A stretch of DNA of 38,421 nt. Origin: Nitrococcus sp. (lineage in GTDB: Bacteria; Pseudomonadota; Gammaproteobacteria; Nitrococcales; Nitrococcaceae). This document shows positions 11,370 to 22,537 of this stretch, one piece after another. Location: contig JAKDMQ010000006.1 of assembly GCA_030452265.1 (NCBI GenBank), positions 1 to 38,421 of the forward strand, written 5' to 3'. The notes beneath the pieces were generated by a model that was not told the DNA's origin, ran no database searches, and worked only from the letters and a program-made list of their open reading frames with translations. The translations under genes were made by a program, and so were the position numbers. Position 1 is the first letter of the stretch; every line of letters starts with the position of its first letter.

Positions 11370-12010
11370 GCACATCCAGGGATCGGTGTCATGAACCGAT
11401 GGCCACCGGCCTCGTGCCGATGGTAGTGGAGCAGACCGCCCGCGGGGAGCGCGCCTATGATATCTACTCGCGGCTGCTCAAGGAGCGGGTCATCTTTCTG
11501 GTGGGTCCGGTGGAGGATCATCAGGCTAACCTGTTGATTGCGCAGCTACTGTTTCTCGAGTCCGAGAATCCCGACAAGGACATCCATCTTTATATCAACA
11601 GTCCCGGCGGTGTCGTGAGCGCCGGCTTGGCCATCTATGACACCATGCAGTTCGTCAAACCGGATATCAGCACGGTTTGTATCGGTCAGGCGGCGAGCAT
11701 GGGTGCGTTATTGCTCACCGGTGGCGCGGCCGGTAAACGTTACTGTCTGCCAAACTCCCGGGTCCTGATCCATCAGCCGCTCGGCGGTTTCCAAGGTCAG
11801 GCGACGGATGTGGATATCCATGCGCGCGAGATACTGGCCATGCGCGAGCGATTGAATCAGATCCTGGCGCATCATTCCGGACAAGACATCGAGACGATTG
11901 AGCGGGATACCGAGCGGGACAACTTCATGGGACCGGAAGCGGCGCAGGCCTATGGTATCGTGGATGGGGTGCTGCGCGATCGGGCGAAGCTTGCGGCTCC
12001 CGAGCAATGA
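11366..12010 (+). CDS. clpP: ATP-dependent Clp protease proteolytic subunit
   Basis: '[33 protein letters not shown]', '[11 protein letters not shown]', '[16 protein letters not shown]'; ATGA overlap with tig stop. Confidence 0.98.
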   Translation: MSTSRDRCHEPMATGLVPMVVEQTARGERAYDIYSRLLKERVIFLVGPVEDHQANLLIAQLLFLESENPDKDIHLYINSPGGVVSAGLAIYDTMQFVKPDISTVCIGQAASMGALLLTGGAAGKRYCLPNSRVLIHQPLGGFQGQATDVDIHAREILAMRERLNQILAHHSGQDIETIERDTERDNFMGPEAAQAYGIVDGVLRDRAKLAAPEQ

Positions 12011-12231
12011 CACTAAAGGGTCGGACGTCATATGAGGGGTGGTGTTAGCGCTTGAACGGAAAGCTTGCTTGCGCCATCCTTGCAAGTAGGACGGTACGTC
12101 GGTGTGCCACTCGACGCAGGGCCTGCAGGGGGCTTTAGGCCTTAGTAGCGTGACCCCTTGCTCTTGCGCGAGCCAGCAAAAGAAGGCATGGTTTGGAGGG
12201 GGATCCGTCGGCCACGTTCGAGGTTACCATA

Positions 12232-13509
12232 ATGACTGACAGAGAGAACGGCAGGGGCGACGGGAGCGGCAAGCTGCTCTACTGCTCCTTTTGCGGTAAG
12301 AGCCAGCATGAGGTGCGCAAATTGATTGCGGGCCCGTCCGTTTTCGTCTGCGACGAATGTGTCGAGCTCTGCAACGACATCATTCGCGAGGAGATGGAGG
12401 AAAAGGCGGCGGGGACGGCTAGCAAGCTGCCCAAGCCGCATGAGATCAAGACCGTATTAGATGACTACGTCATCGGCCAGGAGCATGCGAAGAAGGTCCT
12501 GTCGGTTGCGGTCTACAACCACTACAAGCGCATGGAGGCCAGCCACTCGAAGAGCGAGGTCGAGCTCTCTAAGAGCAACATTCTGCTCATTGGCCCTACC
12601 GGCTCTGGTAAGACCTTGCTGGCGGAAACGCTGGCGCGGTTGCTCGATGTGCCATTCACGATCGCCGATGCGACCACCTTGACGGAGGCGGGTTATGTCG
12701 GTGAAGACGTGGAGAACATCATCCAGAAGCTGCTGCAGAAATGCGATTACGATGTCGAGAAGGCTCAGCAGGGCATCGTCTATATCGACGAGATCGATAA
12801 GATCTCGCGCAAGGCTGATAATCCCTCCATAACCCGCGACGTCTCGGGTGAGGGCGTTCAGCAGGCACTGCTAAAGCTGATTGAGGGAACGATCGCTTCG
12901 GTGCCGCCGCAGGGTGGGCGTAAGCATCCGCAGCAAGAGTTCCTGCAGGTGAATACCGGCAATATTCTATTCATCTGCGGTGGGGCCTTTGCCGGGCTGG
13001 AGAAGATCATTCAACAGCGCTCGGAGCGCGGAGGAATCGGCTTTTCGGCCGAGATAAAGGGCCGGGAACAGCGCAAGAGCATCGGTGATTCGCTGCGGGA
13101 TATAGAGCCGGAAGACCTCATTCGCTATGGATTGATTCCTGAGTTCGTAGGCCGCATGCCGGTGGTGGCGACGCTGGATGAGCTCGATGAGGAGGCGTTG
13201 GTACGCATCCTCACGGAGCCCAAAAACGCTTTGGTCAAGCAGTACCAGAGGCTTTTCTCGATGGAAGGGGCGGCGCTCGAATTCCGAGCGGATGCCTTGC
13301 GCGGCGTAGCGTGCAATGCCATGGAGCGCAAGACCGGCGCTCGCGGTCTGCGTACTCTGATCGAGCGCGTGCTGCTGGATACTATGTACGAGCTGCCTTC
13401 GATGGAGCACGTTAGCAAAGTGGTTGTTGATGAGGCGGTCATAAGCGGTGAGTCCAAGCCCTATGTCATGTACGCTGGCCCGGATCAGCCGGTGGCGGCA
13501 TCCGACTGA
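12232..13509 (+). CDS. clpX: ATP-dependent Clp protease ATP-binding subunit ClpX
   Basis: N-terminal zinc-binding '[11 protein letters not shown]...CDECVELC', Walker A '[17 protein letters not shown]'. Internal Met at 12232 preferred. Confidence 0.98.
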   Translation: MTDRENGRGDGSGKLLYCSFCGKSQHEVRKLIAGPSVFVCDECVELCNDIIREEMEEKAAGTASKLPKPHEIKTVLDDYVIGQEHAKKVLSVAVYNHYKRMEASHSKSEVELSKSNILLIGPTGSGKTLLAETLARLLDVPFTIADATTLTEAGYVGEDVENIIQKLLQKCDYDVEKAQQGIVYIDEIDKISRKADNPSITRDVSGEGVQQALLKLIEGTIASVPPQGGRKHPQQEFLQVNTGNILFICGGAFAGLEKIIQQRSERGGIGFSAEIKGREQRKSIGDSLRDIEPEDLIRYGLIPEFVGRMPVVATLDELDEEALVRILTEPKNALVKQYQRLFSMEGAALEFRADALRGVACNAMERKTGARGLRTLIERVLLDTMYELPSMEHVSKVVVDEAVISGESKPYVMYAGPDQPVAASD

Positions 13510-13557
13510 TCCCATTTGGGCGAGGTCCAATCGGACCCGCTTGTTTCGCCAGGAGAG

Positions 13558-13586
13558 CGCCGGCCGCCCGTGCGACCGGCGTTTTT
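13558..13586 (+). terminator. Rho-independent terminator downstream of clpX
   Basis: CGCCGG-ccgcccgtgcga-CCGGCG-TTTTT. Confidence 0.65.
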
Positions 13587-13592
13587 GTCTGC

Positions 13593-13623
13593 ATTGAAAA
13601 CCGCTCGGACTGGCCGCATATTT
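13593..13623 (+). promoter_or_regulatory. Candidate heat-shock sigma32-type promoter for lon
   Basis: aTTGAAA (13594-13599) - 14 nt - CCGCATATTT (13614-13623), similar to the sigma32 consensus CTTGAAA / CCCCATNT. Confidence 0.45.
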
Positions 13624-13697
13624 GGATTTAATTGCGCCCACGGGCCGCCGTGGGGTGGCGGGCGTGCCACTTAGCCGAGCTCGACGAGGATTCCGGT

Positions 13698-16124
<2,427 letters not shown>

Positions 16125-16465
16125 GGGGCGGGGCCGTATTGACGCCTTTCCAGTGCGTCTGTTATATAAAAAGCACGGCAGGTCGATTAATTCGGCCTGC
16201 CGTTCGCGTAAAACAAAGTTACCGCTTTTTAGGGACTCCATCCACGCCTAGGGTCATCGGGTGCCGAAGGACTCAATAGGAGAAGGGTACGACGCGCCTG
16301 TCGCCCCGAATGTCAAGATTGTTCTCGGAAATTTGGGGCGGTAGCATACCGCGATAACGTCTGCGGTGATGCTTGAGGATCGAGCGCAAGCCGGAATCGC
16401 GGGTTGATTGAGGCAGGCGCGTCAAGGGAATTTACTGGTGCAGAGAACAACAGGGGAATGTTCGA

Positions 16466-16738
16466 ATGAACAAATCGGAACTGATTGAAGTCGTTGCGCA
16501 GTCTGCCGACATTTCTAAGGCCGCGGCAAGCCGCGCTGTCGATGCGTTCGTTGCCTCCGTGACAGATGCCCTGAAGGAAGGTGATCAGGTGACCTTGGTC
16601 GGGTTTGGGACTTTTACAGTTCGTGAGCGTGCCGCGCGTACCGGCCGCAATCCTCGGACCGGCGCAAGCATCACCATTCCGGCATCAAAAGCGCCCGGAT
16701 TTAAGGCTGGCAAGGCTTTAAAAGATGCCGTGAATTAA
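16466..16738 (+). CDS. hupB: DNA-binding protein HU-beta
   Basis: [66 protein letters not shown]. Confidence 0.96.
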   Translation: MNKSELIEVVAQSADISKAAASRAVDAFVASVTDALKEGDQVTLVGFGTFTVRERAARTGRNPRTGASITIPASKAPGFKAGKALKDAVN

Positions 16739-16752
16739 TTCGTTACCTGCTA

Positions 16753-16828
16753 GGGTGGTTAGCTCAGCTGGGAGAGCGTCGCCCTTACAAGGCGGATGTC
16801 GGGGGTTCGAGCCCCTCACCACCCACCA
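16753..16828 (+). tRNA. tRNA-Val (anticodon UAC), CCA encoded
   Basis: GGGTGGT/ACCACCC acceptor stem, anticodon loop CTTACAA, GGGGTTCGAGCCCC T-arm, ACCA end. Confidence 0.97.
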
Positions 16829-16835
16829 AAAGGAT

Positions 16836-16912
16836 GGAGCGGTAGTTCAGCTGGTTAGAATGCCGGCCTGTCACGCCGGAGGTCGCGGGTTCAAATCCCG
16901 TCCGCTCCGCCA
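16836..16912 (+). tRNA. tRNA-Asp (anticodon GUC), CCA encoded
   Basis: GGAGCGG/CCGCTCC acceptor stem, anticodon loop CTGTCAC, CGGGTTCAAATCCCG T-arm, GCCA end. Confidence 0.97.
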
Positions 16913-16931
16913 TCCTAGTTCCAGCAGTAGG

Positions 16932-16956
16932 AAGGCGCCTTATAGGCGCCTTTTTT
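16932..16956 (+). terminator. Rho-independent terminator downstream of the tRNA pair
   Basis: AAGGCGCC-TTATA-GGCGCC-TTTTTT. Confidence 0.85.
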
Positions 16957-16982
16957 CTAACCACTGAACGGATAGCTGCACC

Positions 16983-18905
16983 ATGTTGCAAACCATCCGA
17001 GATCGAGCGAAGGGTATCGTGGCCTACATTATCGTCGGCCTGCTGATTATTCCTTTTGCTCTATTCGGTGTTTATAACTACTTTACAGGAGGCTCAAATC
17101 CGCCTGCTGCGACCGTGAACGGGATCGATATCACGCGTAGCGAGCTCGACAATGCCGTGCAGCGCCAGCAGGCCCAGCTACGTGAGCTGCTGGGTGATCG
17201 GTATGACCCGGCACTGTTTGATGAAGAGCGCCTGCGCCGGCAGGTACTCGACCGTATGGTCGATCAGGCCGTGCTGCTGCATTTCGTTCGGCGCCAGGGG
17301 TTACGTATTACGGATGACTCGCTGCGCTCGATTATCCGCAGCCAGCCGTATTTCCTCGTGGATGGTCGATTCTCAGGCGAGCGTTACCGCACGGTGCTGC
17401 AGCAGAATGGATACTCTACGGAGCAATATGAGGCGCAGCTGCGCCGCGAGCACCTGCTGCGGCAGTTGGAATTTGCCATTGCCGCCACCTCCGTAATTAC
17501 GCAGCACGATGTGGCGCAATTTGTGGCACTCGAGCGCCAAAGCCGCAACCTCGCCTGGCTCAGAATCGACGCGGCAGGTTTCCGAGATCAATCCCAGGTG
17601 GATAAAAAAGCAGTTCAGCACTACTACGATACGCACAAGCAGGCGTTACGGCACCCAGCGCAGGTGAAGATCAGCTATATCGAGCTCTCCGAGAACGCGA
17701 TGGCACGTCAGACCCAGCCGGATGACAAGGCTCTGCACCGGTATTACGAAGAGTACAAAGACAGTCGCTTCACACTCCCGAGTGCGCGCAGTGTTCGCCA
17801 CATTCTGATCAAGCTGCCGGAGGTCGCAAGCAAAGAGCAGGTTGCAGCGGCGCGCAAGCAAATTGAAGCGCTGCGTAAGCAAATCGTACAGGGCGCGGAC
17901 TTCGCGCAGATCGCGCGGCGCCACTCGCAGGATGTGGGCTCAGCGAGACGCGGCGGCGAGCTCGGATTCGTGCGCCGGGGGGAGACGGCCGAGGCCGTCG
18001 ACGAAGCGGTCTTCAACCTCCAAGTCGGGGAGATCAGCAAGCCCATCCGCAGCCGCTTCGGCTGGCATTTGATCGAGGTCACAGCCATCCGCCCCGGAGG
18101 GGTTAAACCCTTTTCGCAGGTTAAGGCTCAGATTCGACGGGAATTGCTCGGGCGGGAGGCGGCCAAGCGCTACTATGAGCTTAGCAATCAGGTGGCCAAC
18201 TATGCCTACGAGCATCCTGATAGTCTCGAGCCGGTGGCTGAGAAATACGGCTTGGCGATCCAACAAAGCGAGTGGTTTTCTCGATCTGGCGCCGAAGAGG
18301 GTATTGCCGCTAATCCGCAAGTGGTTGAGGCCGCATTCAGTGCCGAGGTTCTAAAGCAAGGGCTCAATAGTCAAAGCATCGAGCTTGATGATGCACGGCA
18401 GGTCATCCTGCGCGTCGACCATCGAAAACCAGCCACCGTGCCCGCGCTCGAAGAAGTCCAAGATCAAATTCGTGCTAGGCTGATCGCATTGAATGCCGCT
18501 GAACAGGCCCAGGCTCTCGGCGCCGAGCTGCTCGAAAAAGCGAAATCCGGCCGCTCCCTCGAATCGCAAGCCGAGGGCAAGGGCATGCCCTACTCGGCCG
18601 TGGGATGGGTGCAGCGTGACAGCAAGAAGGTGCCGGCTGCCATTATCGAGCAAGGTTTTCTTCTGCCACGCCCGAGCGCCGATAAGCAGACACTGGCGGG
18701 CGTCGAGCTGCCAGATGGGGATTATGTCGTGCTGGCGCTGCGCGGCGTGCGCGACGGTGACCTCAGTGAGATCGATGACGCCGAGCGCAAGCGTGTGCGC
18801 CAGGCGCTGCAGCGCGTGGAATCCGAGCGCACCTTGCAGGCGATGATTGAGCTGCTGCGTAAGCAGGCCGATGTGACGTTGGACCGGAGGCTCACGGCTG
18901 GGTAA
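16983..18905 (+). CDS. ppiD: Peptidyl-prolyl cis-trans isomerase D (SurA_N_3/parvulin, inner-membrane anchored)
   Basis: N-terminal TM 'GIVAYIIVGLLIIPFALFGVYNYF', parvulin core 'VRHILIKLPE...GADFAQIARRHSQDVGSARRGGELGFVRRGE'. Confidence 0.93.
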   Translation: MLQTIRDRAKGIVAYIIVGLLIIPFALFGVYNYFTGGSNPPAATVNGIDITRSELDNAVQRQQAQLRELLGDRYDPALFDEERLRRQVLDRMVDQAVLLHFVRRQGLRITDDSLRSIIRSQPYFLVDGRFSGERYRTVLQQNGYSTEQYEAQLRREHLLRQLEFAIAATSVITQHDVAQFVALERQSRNLAWLRIDAAGFRDQSQVDKKAVQHYYDTHKQALRHPAQVKISYIELSENAMARQTQPDDKALHRYYEEYKDSRFTLPSARSVRHILIKLPEVASKEQVAAARKQIEALRKQIVQGADFAQIARRHSQDVGSARRGGELGFVRRGETAEAVDEAVFNLQVGEISKPIRSRFGWHLIEVTAIRPGGVKPFSQVKAQIRRELLGREAAKRYYELSNQVANYAYEHPDSLEPVAEKYGLAIQQSEWFSRSGAEEGIAANPQVVEAAFSAEVLKQGLNSQSIELDDARQVILRVDHRKPATVPALEEVQDQIRARLIALNAAEQAQALGAELLEKAKSGRSLESQAEGKGMPYSAVGWVQRDSKKVPAAIIEQGFLLPRPSADKQTLAGVELPDGDYVVLALRGVRDGDLSEIDDAERKRVRQALQRVESERTLQAMIELLRKQADVTLDRRLTAG

Positions 18906-18992
18906 CGAGCCGTAATCGGCTCTCAGGCGTTCCGCTGCAGCCTCGCCTGCATCCCGCCGGGCGAGGCGAGCAGCCGTAGGGAGCGTCGGCCG

Positions 18993-19793
18993 CTACGGAC
19001 TATCCGTCAGTTCGGCGCCGGAGAGTGCGACCGCATGGAAGCCGGCATCCACATGCAGCACTTCGCCTGTTATGCCCAACGCTAGGTCTGAGCAGAGAAA
19101 AGCGCTGGCGTTGCCGACATCCTCCAGCGTCACGTTGCGCCGCAGCGGTGCGGCCCTGAGGTTGAAATCCAGCATCTTGCGGAAGTTGCCGATCCCGGAG
19201 GCGGCCAGAGTGCGGATGGGGCCAGCCGAGACCGCGTTCACTCGGATTCCGTCCGGGCCAAGATCATAGGCCATGTACCGTACGTTGGCTTCGAGGCTCG
19301 CCTTAGCCGGACCCATGACATTGTAGTTCGGCAGCGCGCGTTCGCCCCCCAAATAGGTGAGTGTCAGCAGTGCGGCGTTGCGGCCTTGCATCAGTGGCCG
19401 CGCAGCTCGAGCCAGGGCGATGAAGCTGTAGCTGCTGATATCCTGCGCCATCCGGAACCCGGCTCGCGTTGTATTATCGACAAATGAGCCTTGCAGCTCT
19501 TCGCGCGGAGCGAAGCCGACAGCGTGAACCACGATGTCGATTCCTTCCCAACGCGTGCCGAGTTCGTCGAATACTGCCTCAATTTGGTCATCTTGGGTAA
19601 CGTCCAAAGGCAGCACGAGCTCGCTGGCGCAGGCCTGGGCACACTGCTCGACGCGCGCTCTGAGCTTGTCGTTCTGATAGGTAAGGGCGAGCTTCGCCCC
19701 TTCGCGGTGCATGGCCTCGGCAATGCCCCAGGCAATAGAGCGATTACTGGCAATTCCGACAACGAGGGCATGTTTGTCCTTGAGAAATCCCAT
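18993..19793 (-). CDS. fabI: Enoyl-[acyl-carrier-protein] reductase (NADH)
   Basis: [40 protein letters not shown] ... '[57 protein letters not shown]'. Confidence 0.97.
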   Translation of the reverse strand: MGFLKDKHALVVGIASNRSIAWGIAEAMHREGAKLALTYQNDKLRARVEQCAQACASELVLPLDVTQDDQIEAVFDELGTRWEGIDIVVHAVGFAPREELQGSFVDNTTRAGFRMAQDISSYSFIALARAARPLMQGRNAALLTLTYLGGERALPNYNVMGPAKASLEANVRYMAYDLGPDGIRVNAVSAGPIRTLAASGIGNFRKMLDFNLRAAPLRRNVTLEDVGNASAFLCSDLALGITGEVLHVDAGFHAVALSGAELTDSP

Positions 19794-19846
19794 GTCATCT
19801 CCCAACTGCGATAGTCCAAATTAAACGGCTGTATTAGGCCGCAAGC

Positions 19847-21295
19847 ATGAACCCCATGGAACCCGTAATCGTCCTGGTAGGGCGGCCCAATGTGGGCAAG
19901 TCGACACTGTTCAATTATATTACACGCCGCCGCGATGCCCTTGTAGCGGACTTCGCGGAGCTGACGCGTGACCGCCAGTATGGTCTGGGCCGAGTCGGAG
20001 CGCGTTCCTACATCGTGGTGGACACCGGCGGTATGGGCGAGGACAACGGGGATATCCGCGCCGGTGTTCAGGCCCAGGCGCGCCGGGCGATCGCGCAAGC
20101 CGACGCGCTGCTCTTTCTGGTGGATGCGCGCAGTGGCCCTACCGCGGTGGACGAGGTGCTTGCAAGTGAGCTTCGCGCGCAAGGCAAGCCATTGTTCCTG
20201 GTTGTCAACAAAACCGATGGCGTCAACGCGAGCGCGGCGGCCGCGGATTTTTACGCGCTTGGTTTGGGAGATCCGCATCCGATAGCCGCCGCCCACGGCA
20301 CGGGGGTGGCTCGGCTCATGGCGGCGATGCTCGAGCGCGTGACGACGAGGGCGCAAGATGATGCGCCGGTGTTCAGCGAGCAAGCGCATGCCGCGAGCAG
20401 GCGCATCCGGGTCGCTGTTGTCGGACGTCCAAACGTCGGCAAGAGCACGCTGATCAACCGCCTGTTGGGCGACGAGCGGGTGCTCGTCCACGGTGAGCCC
20501 GGCACCACCCGGGACAGCATCTTCATTCCCTTCGAGCGCGACGCAATCGCCTATACGCTGATCGATACGGCCGGGCTTCGCCGTCGCGGCCGGGTCTATG
20601 AAGCGGTGGAGAAATTCAGCGCCATCAAGACCCTGCAGGCCATTGCGGCGGCGCATGTGGCGATCATTGTGCTCAATGCCCACGAGGACGTGGCCGAGCA
20701 GGATGCCCGTATCATCAATTATGTCCTCGATGCCGGGTGCGCGTTGGTGCTCGCGGTCAACAAATGGGATGGGCTGGATCCCCCGCATAAGAAGCACATG
20801 CGCCGCGCTCTGGAGCGCAAGCTCGCCTTCGTCGATTTCGCCCAAGTGTATTTCATCTCGGCGCTGTGTGGCACCGGCGTGGGGCTGCTCTACGAGGCGG
20901 TGCGGCGGGCTAATGAATCCGCCTGCCGTGAGCTCGATACGCCGTTGCTCAATCGGATATTGGCCGATGCGGTGACGGCGCATCAGCCGCCCTTGGTTCG
21001 GGGCCGCCGGGTTAAGCTGCGTTATGCCCACCAGGGCGGCTGTAATCCCCCGCTAATCGTTATCCATGGTAATCAAACGGCATGTCTGTCCGCGGCCTAT
21101 CGGCGCTATTTGACCAACGTCTATCGTCGCGAGCTGGACCTCTGGGGCACGCCCATTCGACTCGAGCTGCGCACGGGCCGCAACCCTTACGCGGGACGTC
21201 TCAACGTGCTCTCACCCCGCCAACAGGCCCGGCGCAAACGCCTGCTCGCCTTCGTAAAGAGAAACCGGCTGCGGCGCAAGCGTCGCCGCCAATAG
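19847..21295 (+). CDS. der: Ribosome-associated GTPase Der (EngA), tandem G domains
   Basis: Two '[10 protein letters not shown]' P-loops, '[10 protein letters not shown]', '[11 protein letters not shown]', KH-like C-terminus. Confidence 0.96.
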   Translation: MNPMEPVIVLVGRPNVGKSTLFNYITRRRDALVADFAELTRDRQYGLGRVGARSYIVVDTGGMGEDNGDIRAGVQAQARRAIAQADALLFLVDARSGPTAVDEVLASELRAQGKPLFLVVNKTDGVNASAAAADFYALGLGDPHPIAAAHGTGVARLMAAMLERVTTRAQDDAPVFSEQAHAASRRIRVAVVGRPNVGKSTLINRLLGDERVLVHGEPGTTRDSIFIPFERDAIAYTLIDTAGLRRRGRVYEAVEKFSAIKTLQAIAAAHVAIIVLNAHEDVAEQDARIINYVLDAGCALVLAVNKWDGLDPPHKKHMRRALERKLAFVDFAQVYFISALCGTGVGLLYEAVRRANESACRELDTPLLNRILADAVTAHQPPLVRGRRVKLRYAHQGGCNPPLIVIHGNQTACLSAAYRRYLTNVYRRELDLWGTPIRLELRTGRNPYAGRLNVLSPRQQARRKRLLAFVKRNRLRRKRRRQ

Positions 21296-21412
21296 CTGAG
21301 TGCTCTCAGCTAGGGGGGCGCGGGGAGCCGTTTATTCGCGGCGCGGTTGCGCGACTATAGCGCGGCTACTTGTAAAAGCTCGAGCCGCGTGCTACATATC
21401 TCAGCACGGGTT

Positions 21413-21438
21413 GTTGCAAAGTTCTTTGCAACGTTTTT
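21413..21438 (+). terminator. Perfect inverted repeat followed by T-run; terminator-like or operator-like element upstream of the nar/nxr cluster
   Basis: GTTGCAAAG-TT-CTTTGCAAC-G-TTTTT. Confidence 0.55.
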
Positions 21439-21578
21439 CATAACAGGGGCGTCGTACGTTGCGCATGGCTCGCGCGGAGCGCGAGCTGCTGCGTTTAAAT
21501 GCGGGCGGGCCTTTTCGTAGACGCGCGCAGGACGTTGGATATATGGAGAATCAGCGCCCTGGGTAAGGAGGTTAAGCG

Positions 21579-22457
21579 ATGCTGAATGCCCCGAGCAGGT
21601 GGCGAGCGCAGTTCAAGCAGGTGCTTCTGGTGTTGGTGGCGGTCGGCCTAGGCGTAGTCATCACGGATGCCTGGGCTGCCGATGCGTCCGCCGGTGCCAC
21701 GCTTTTCAAATCGAAATGCGCAGCCTGCCATACGATTGGCGGGGGTGACACGGTAGGTCCGGACCTTGCTGGAGTAACGGAGCGTCGGGACACGCAGTGG
21801 TTGAAGAGCTGGATTGCGGATCCCCCCGGAATGATTGCCTCCGGCGATGCGACCGCGACGTCGCTGAAGAGTAAATACGGCATGACCATGCCCGACCTCG
21901 GGCTCTCCGATGACCAGATCGCCAACGTGATAGCGTACTTGGCGAGCGGCGGCGCTGGCGGAGGGGAGGCCTCAGCGGCGGGTGCCGCGGCGGCGGGCTC
22001 CACGGCAGCAGCGGCGAAGCCGGAGAGCACAGGCTCGGCTGAGCAGGGCGAGCGGCTGTTCACCGGCGAGGCGAGCCTTCGCAACGGTGGTCCGGCTTGC
22101 TCCGCATGCCATGCCGTTGCCGGTGTAGGCGGTGGCAGCATGGGGCCTGATCTGACGACCACATACAGCCGGCTGGGTGATGCGATGATCACGTGGCCGC
22201 AGGCGATGCTGCCGATGAAGCCGATTTTCACCGAAGACCCCCTGACGGATACCGAGAAGGCGGATCTGCTTGCCTTCTTCAAAGAGAAGGCGTCAGGCGA
22301 CGAGCTATCGGCATCCGGGCCGGTGGCGATGCTCCTCGGGCTGTCGATCATTGGAGCCATAGTGCTCGCGGTGATCCTGAGCGTCGTTTGGAAGAAACGG
22401 CTCATTGCGGTCCGTGAGCCCATGGTGTCGGGCACCAATCGCTGGCGTCGAGACTAG
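21579..22457 (+). CDS. Membrane-anchored diheme c-type cytochrome (NarC-like / NXR-associated cytochrome c)
   Basis: N-terminal signal-like helix; two CXXCH motifs (CAACH and CSACH) separated by an Ala/Gly-rich linker; C-terminal TM 'VAMLLGLSIIGAIVLAVILSVVWKKR'. Confidence 0.9.
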   Translation: MLNAPSRWRAQFKQVLLVLVAVGLGVVITDAWAADASAGATLFKSKCAACHTIGGGDTVGPDLAGVTERRDTQWLKSWIADPPGMIASGDATATSLKSKYGMTMPDLGLSDDQIANVIAYLASGGAGGGEASAAGAAAAGSTAAAAKPESTGSAEQGERLFTGEASLRNGGPACSACHAVAGVGGGSMGPDLTTTYSRLGDAMITWPQAMLPMKPIFTEDPLTDTEKADLLAFFKEKASGDELSASGPVAMLLGLSIIGAIVLAVILSVVWKKRLIAVREPMVSGTNRWRRD

Positions 22458-22468
22458 GGGGGCGAAGC

Positions 22469-22491
22469 GCGATCGCGAAGCCCGCGATCGC
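22469..22491 (+). other. Intercistronic inverted repeat (stem-loop) between cytochrome c and narG/nxrA
   Basis: GCGATCGCG-AAGCC-CGCGATCGC, perfect 9-bp arms. Confidence 0.75.
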
Positions 22492-22537
22492 TTAGGCTGG
22501 TTACTGAATTACGATTCGACGAGGAGGTTCAAAAGCT

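Noticed and set aside
16169-16205. Inverted repeat CGGCAGG...CCTGCCG after lon
   Set aside because: Likely an ordinary transcription-termination hairpin; the adjacent T-run is on the minus strand, so the call is ambiguous and not of special interest.
19391-21031. 546-aa minus-strand ORF antisense to der and overlapping fabI
   Set aside because: Opposes a confidently assigned der; composition (His/Arg/Gln/Ile rich) is typical of mirror-frame ORFs in GC-rich genes, and part of it is an out-of-frame copy of fabI.
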